Part shown: piece after piece, positions 4,816-6,955 of the stretch | How positions within the stretch are numbered: position 1 is the stretch's first letter | How the letters are laid out: every line of letters begins with the position of its first letter | Program-made: the position numbers and the translations under genes | Notes under the pieces: generated by a model | What the model was told of the DNA's origin: nothing | What the model saw: the letters and a program-made list of their open reading frames with translations, nothing else | Database searches by the model: none | Assembly (NCBI GenBank): GCA_029259835.1 | Contig: JAJDEL010000349.1 | Span: 1 to 6,955 of the forward strand | Direction of reading: 5' to 3' | Origin: Planctomicrobium sp. | Lineage (GTDB): Bacteria > Planctomycetota > Planctomycetia > Planctomycetales > Planctomycetaceae | Length of the DNA: 6,955 nucleotides

Positions 4816-6955
4816 CAGAGAGAACCTTCTGAAGCTGGCTGTTGTTTTTTATCACTCGTAAACATATTGATCAAAACGAAGAAAGTCGGGACGAACAGCA
4901 CTGCGAAAAAGGTCGCGGCGATCATTCCACCGACGACTGCATTCCCGACCGCTTGACGGCTGGCTGCACCAGCGCCGGAAGCGACAAGTAGGGGCATGAA
5001 TCCAAGAATGGAGGAAAAGGCTGTCATCAGGATCGCTCGAAACCGCAGCTTGGCAGCGCTGATGGCTGCATCGCGAACAGAGGCACCGTCTCGGAGTTGC
5101 TCGCTGGCGAATTCGACAATCAGGATGGCGTTTTTACTTGCCAGTGCCACCAGCAAAACGATCCCAATTTGAGTGTAGGTATTGTTCTCTGCACCACGAA
5201 TCATCAGCGCTAAGACCACTCCTAAAGCTGCCAGTGGAACAACAGCAATCACAGCCAGGGGACTTGTCCAACTTTCGTATTGGGCGGCGAGGACAAGAAA
5301 AACGAAGATGATCGCGAGACCAAAAATGAGTGCCTGACCACCGGATGAGATCTTTTCCTGATAGGACATTCCAGTCCACTCGAAACCGAATGAAGCAGGA
5401 AGATTGGACTCTGCGAGTTCTTCCATAAGACCGAGTGCCTGACCAGAACTGTAGCCCAATGCCGGAGATCCATTGACCGATGCGCTGGGGTAAAGATTGT
5501 AACGACGAATAACTGAAGCCCCGAAGTCTTCACGGACGTCAACGAGTGAACCAAGGGGAACCATTTGACCGGATGCGTCACGAACGTCGAGACTCTCTAT
5601 GTCGCTGGCGCTCGCTCGAAACTGGGACTCCGCCTGAACGCGGACTTGATAGGATCGATTCAGGTACGTGAAATCGTTGACGTATGCAGAACCGAGATAC
5701 GCCTGCATTGTTCCAAAAACCGTACTCAGCGGGACATTCATCGTCTTCGCTTTTGTCCGGTCAACGTCAACAAAAACCTGAGGAACATTAGCACGGAAGG
5801 TCGTGTTGAGTGAAGATAATCCAGACTGCGAATTGCCTGTTGTTGAAATGTCCTCCGCAACGGATTGAAGTTCTGCGAGGCCGGCGTTGCCGCGATCCTG
5901 AACTTCCATTTGAAACCCACCAGCGTTGCCGAGTCCATCGATCGGGGGTGGGACGAATCCAAAGATGATTGCTTCTTTGACTTGGTTGAATTGTTTCTGC
6001 AGCGAGGCAACGATGGAATCCTGGCTCAAGTGAGGTTCTTTTCGTTCGTCCCACGGATCAAACATAACGATAGAAACACCGAGGTTGGAGCCTGCATTTC
6101 CACTGAGCAGAGAGTAGCCGGAGATGCTCATCCATTCAGTGATCCCGTCTGTGTTTTGATAAACATCTTCCAGGTCAGCCAGAACGGATCTTGTTCGCTC
6201 ACTGCTGGCACCATCCGGAAGTTGCACATTGACGAACATATACCCCTGATCTTCCATTGGCACAAAACCGGTCGGCAGTTGACCGAATTTCCAACCAGTC
6301 GCCACGACCAATCCGATGTAAACCAGCATGACAACCGCAACAATTCTAACGAGTTGTCTTACGATGGCCGTGTAGCCGCTGGTCACAAAATCGAATGCCG
6401 TATTGAACCACCGAAAAAAGATGAACTGCTTCTTGTCTTTGTTGGGTGGTCTAAGAATGATGCCGCACAGAGCTGGGCTGAGAGTGAGGGCATTCAATGT
6501 ACTAATCAAGACCGCTGAGGCAATCGTCAGTGCAAACTGCCGATTGAGTTGGCCGGTAATTCCGCTCATAAAGGCTGTCGGGACGAACACAGCTAACAGG
6601 ACGAGCGTGGTCGCGATGACCGGTCCTGTGATTTCATCCATCGCCTTCAACGCAGCATTTTTCGGAGACAACCCTGCCTCCAGGTGACGGGTTGTATTTT
6701 CAACGACAACAATCGCATCGTCCACGACGATGCCGATTGCCAGAACGATTCCAAATAGCGAGAGCATGTTGATTGAAAAACCAAGACCACTCATAAAGGC
6801 GAATGTTCCGATCAGAGAAACTGGAATCGCTATCACTGGGACGATTGTTGATCTCCAGTCCTGGAGAAAGATAAAAATGACAATCACAACAAGCACAGCA
6901 GCCACGAGTAACGTTGAATAGACTTCCTCGATAGAGGCTTCCACAAAGCGAGTTG
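4815..6955 (-). CDS. RND efflux permease, HAE1/AcrB type, 5'-truncated by the window edge
   Basis: The frame stays open through the right edge (Thr-Arg-Phe precede the GTG at 6944), so GTG is internal. By alignment with AcrB, where 'PFVKISI' is near residue 330, about 330 N-terminal residues are missing. Visible, numbering from that GTG codon: TM2-TM6 of the first membrane half (about 10-165), the second periplasmic half with porter and docking subdomains (about 220-535), then TM8-TM12 (about 538-695). The proton-relay residues are intact: 'GIVVDDAIVVVEN' with Asp75/Asp76 (AcrB D407/D408), 'ALASKNAILIVEF' with Lys604 (K940), and 'RAILMTAF' with Thr641 (T978). 'FVPMEDQGYMFVNVQLPDGAS' and 'GAGAASRQAVGNAVVGGM' are family hallmarks. 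It would be a proton-driven trimeric exporter of hydrophobic or amphiphilic compounds, working with an adaptor and an outer-membrane channel. The upstream partner gene lies outside the window, and the downstream ion channel gene overlaps its stop codon. Confidence 0.97.
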   Translation of the reverse strand, partial: TRFVEASIEEVYSTLLVAAVLVVIVIFIFLQDWRSTIVPVIAIPVSLIGTFAFMSGLGFSINMLSLFGIVLAIGIVVDDAIVVVENTTRHLEAGLSPKNAALKAMDEITGPVIATTLVLLAVFVPTAFMSGITGQLNRQFALTIASAVLISTLNALTLSPALCGIILRPPNKDKKQFIFFRWFNTAFDFVTSGYTAIVRQLVRIVAVVMLVYIGLVVATGWKFGQLPTGFVPMEDQGYMFVNVQLPDGASSERTRSVLADLEDVYQNTDGITEWMSISGYSLLSGNAGSNLGVSIVMFDPWDERKEPHLSQDSIVASLQKQFNQVKEAIIFGFVPPPIDGLGNAGGFQMEVQDRGNAGLAELQSVAEDISTTGNSQSGLSSLNTTFRANVPQVFVDVDRTKAKTMNVPLSTVFGTMQAYLGSAYVNDFTYLNRSYQVRVQAESQFRASASDIESLDVRDASGQMVPLGSLVDVREDFGASVIRRYNLYPSASVNGSPALGYSSGQALGLMEELAESNLPASFGFEWTGMSYQEKISSGGQALIFGLAIIFVFLVLAAQYESWTSPLAVIAVVPLAALGVVLALMIRGAENNTYTQIGIVLLVALASKNAILIVEFASEQLRDGASVRDAAISAAKLRFRAILMTAFSSILGFMPLLVASGAGAASRQAVGNAVVGGMIAATFFAVLFVPTFFVLINMFTSDKKQQPASEGSL
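4825..4830 (-). promoter_or_regulatory. Shine-Dalgarno site of the channel gene inside the RND coding region
   Basis: AGAAGG on the minus strand lies within the last codons of the RND gene, 9 nt before the channel ATG at 4815. With the TGATG stop-start overlap it supports re-initiation by ribosomes finishing the pump. Confidence 0.5.

Noticed and set aside
5865..6518. Plus-strand open frame of 217 codons opposite the RND gene
   Set aside because: It lies entirely antisense to conserved RND sequence and shows no family motif or ribosome-binding site.
1..6955. CRISPR array, tRNA, rRNA, insertion sequence or phage genes
   Set aside because: Reading through both strands showed no regularly spaced direct repeats, cloverleaf-like elements, transposase or phage motifs, or terminal inverted repeats with target duplications.

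Overview
This window looks like a piece of a planctomycete chromosome. The strongest evidence is a DUF1559 protein (2828-3748) with a type IV prepilin-like N-terminus and a C-terminal H-x9-DG signature, a family massively expanded in Planctomycetes. It sits directly behind a small lipoprotein with the 'SGKVLLGGESL' type of beta-sandwich domain. A leucine-rich-repeat lipoprotein and sparse Shine-Dalgarno signals fit the same assignment. I cannot name the genus from sequence alone.

Left part, plus strand: a leucine-rich-repeat lipoprotein entering from the left edge (1-807); a leader of about 190 bp with two inverted repeats; a GC-rich GNAT-type acetyltransferase (998-1564); and a conserved four-helix membrane protein (1691-2122). 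Next comes an intergenic region of 213 bp with a good sigma70-like promoter. It leads into a two-gene unit made of the small lipoprotein (2336-2767) and the DUF1559 protein.

Right part, minus strand: a small four-helix membrane protein (3824-4225) convergent with the DUF1559 gene; a two-pore-helix-type (Ion_trans_2) channel (4372-4815); and the C-terminal two thirds of an HAE1/AcrB-type RND efflux permease (4815 to the right edge). The RND stop and channel start overlap as TGATG, so these two genes are almost certainly co-transcribed and translationally coupled. The periplasmic adaptor and the first ~330 residues of the pump should lie beyond the right edge.

The genes do not form one evident pathway. 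The most connected units are the RND pump with its coupled channel, and the lipoprotein/DUF1559 pair. I see no rRNA, tRNA, CRISPR array, insertion sequence or prophage. I do not find a clear undescribed system; the best leads are the pump-channel coupling, the lipoprotein/pseudopilin pair, and the dyad-bearing leader of a GC-anomalous acetyltransferase gene.
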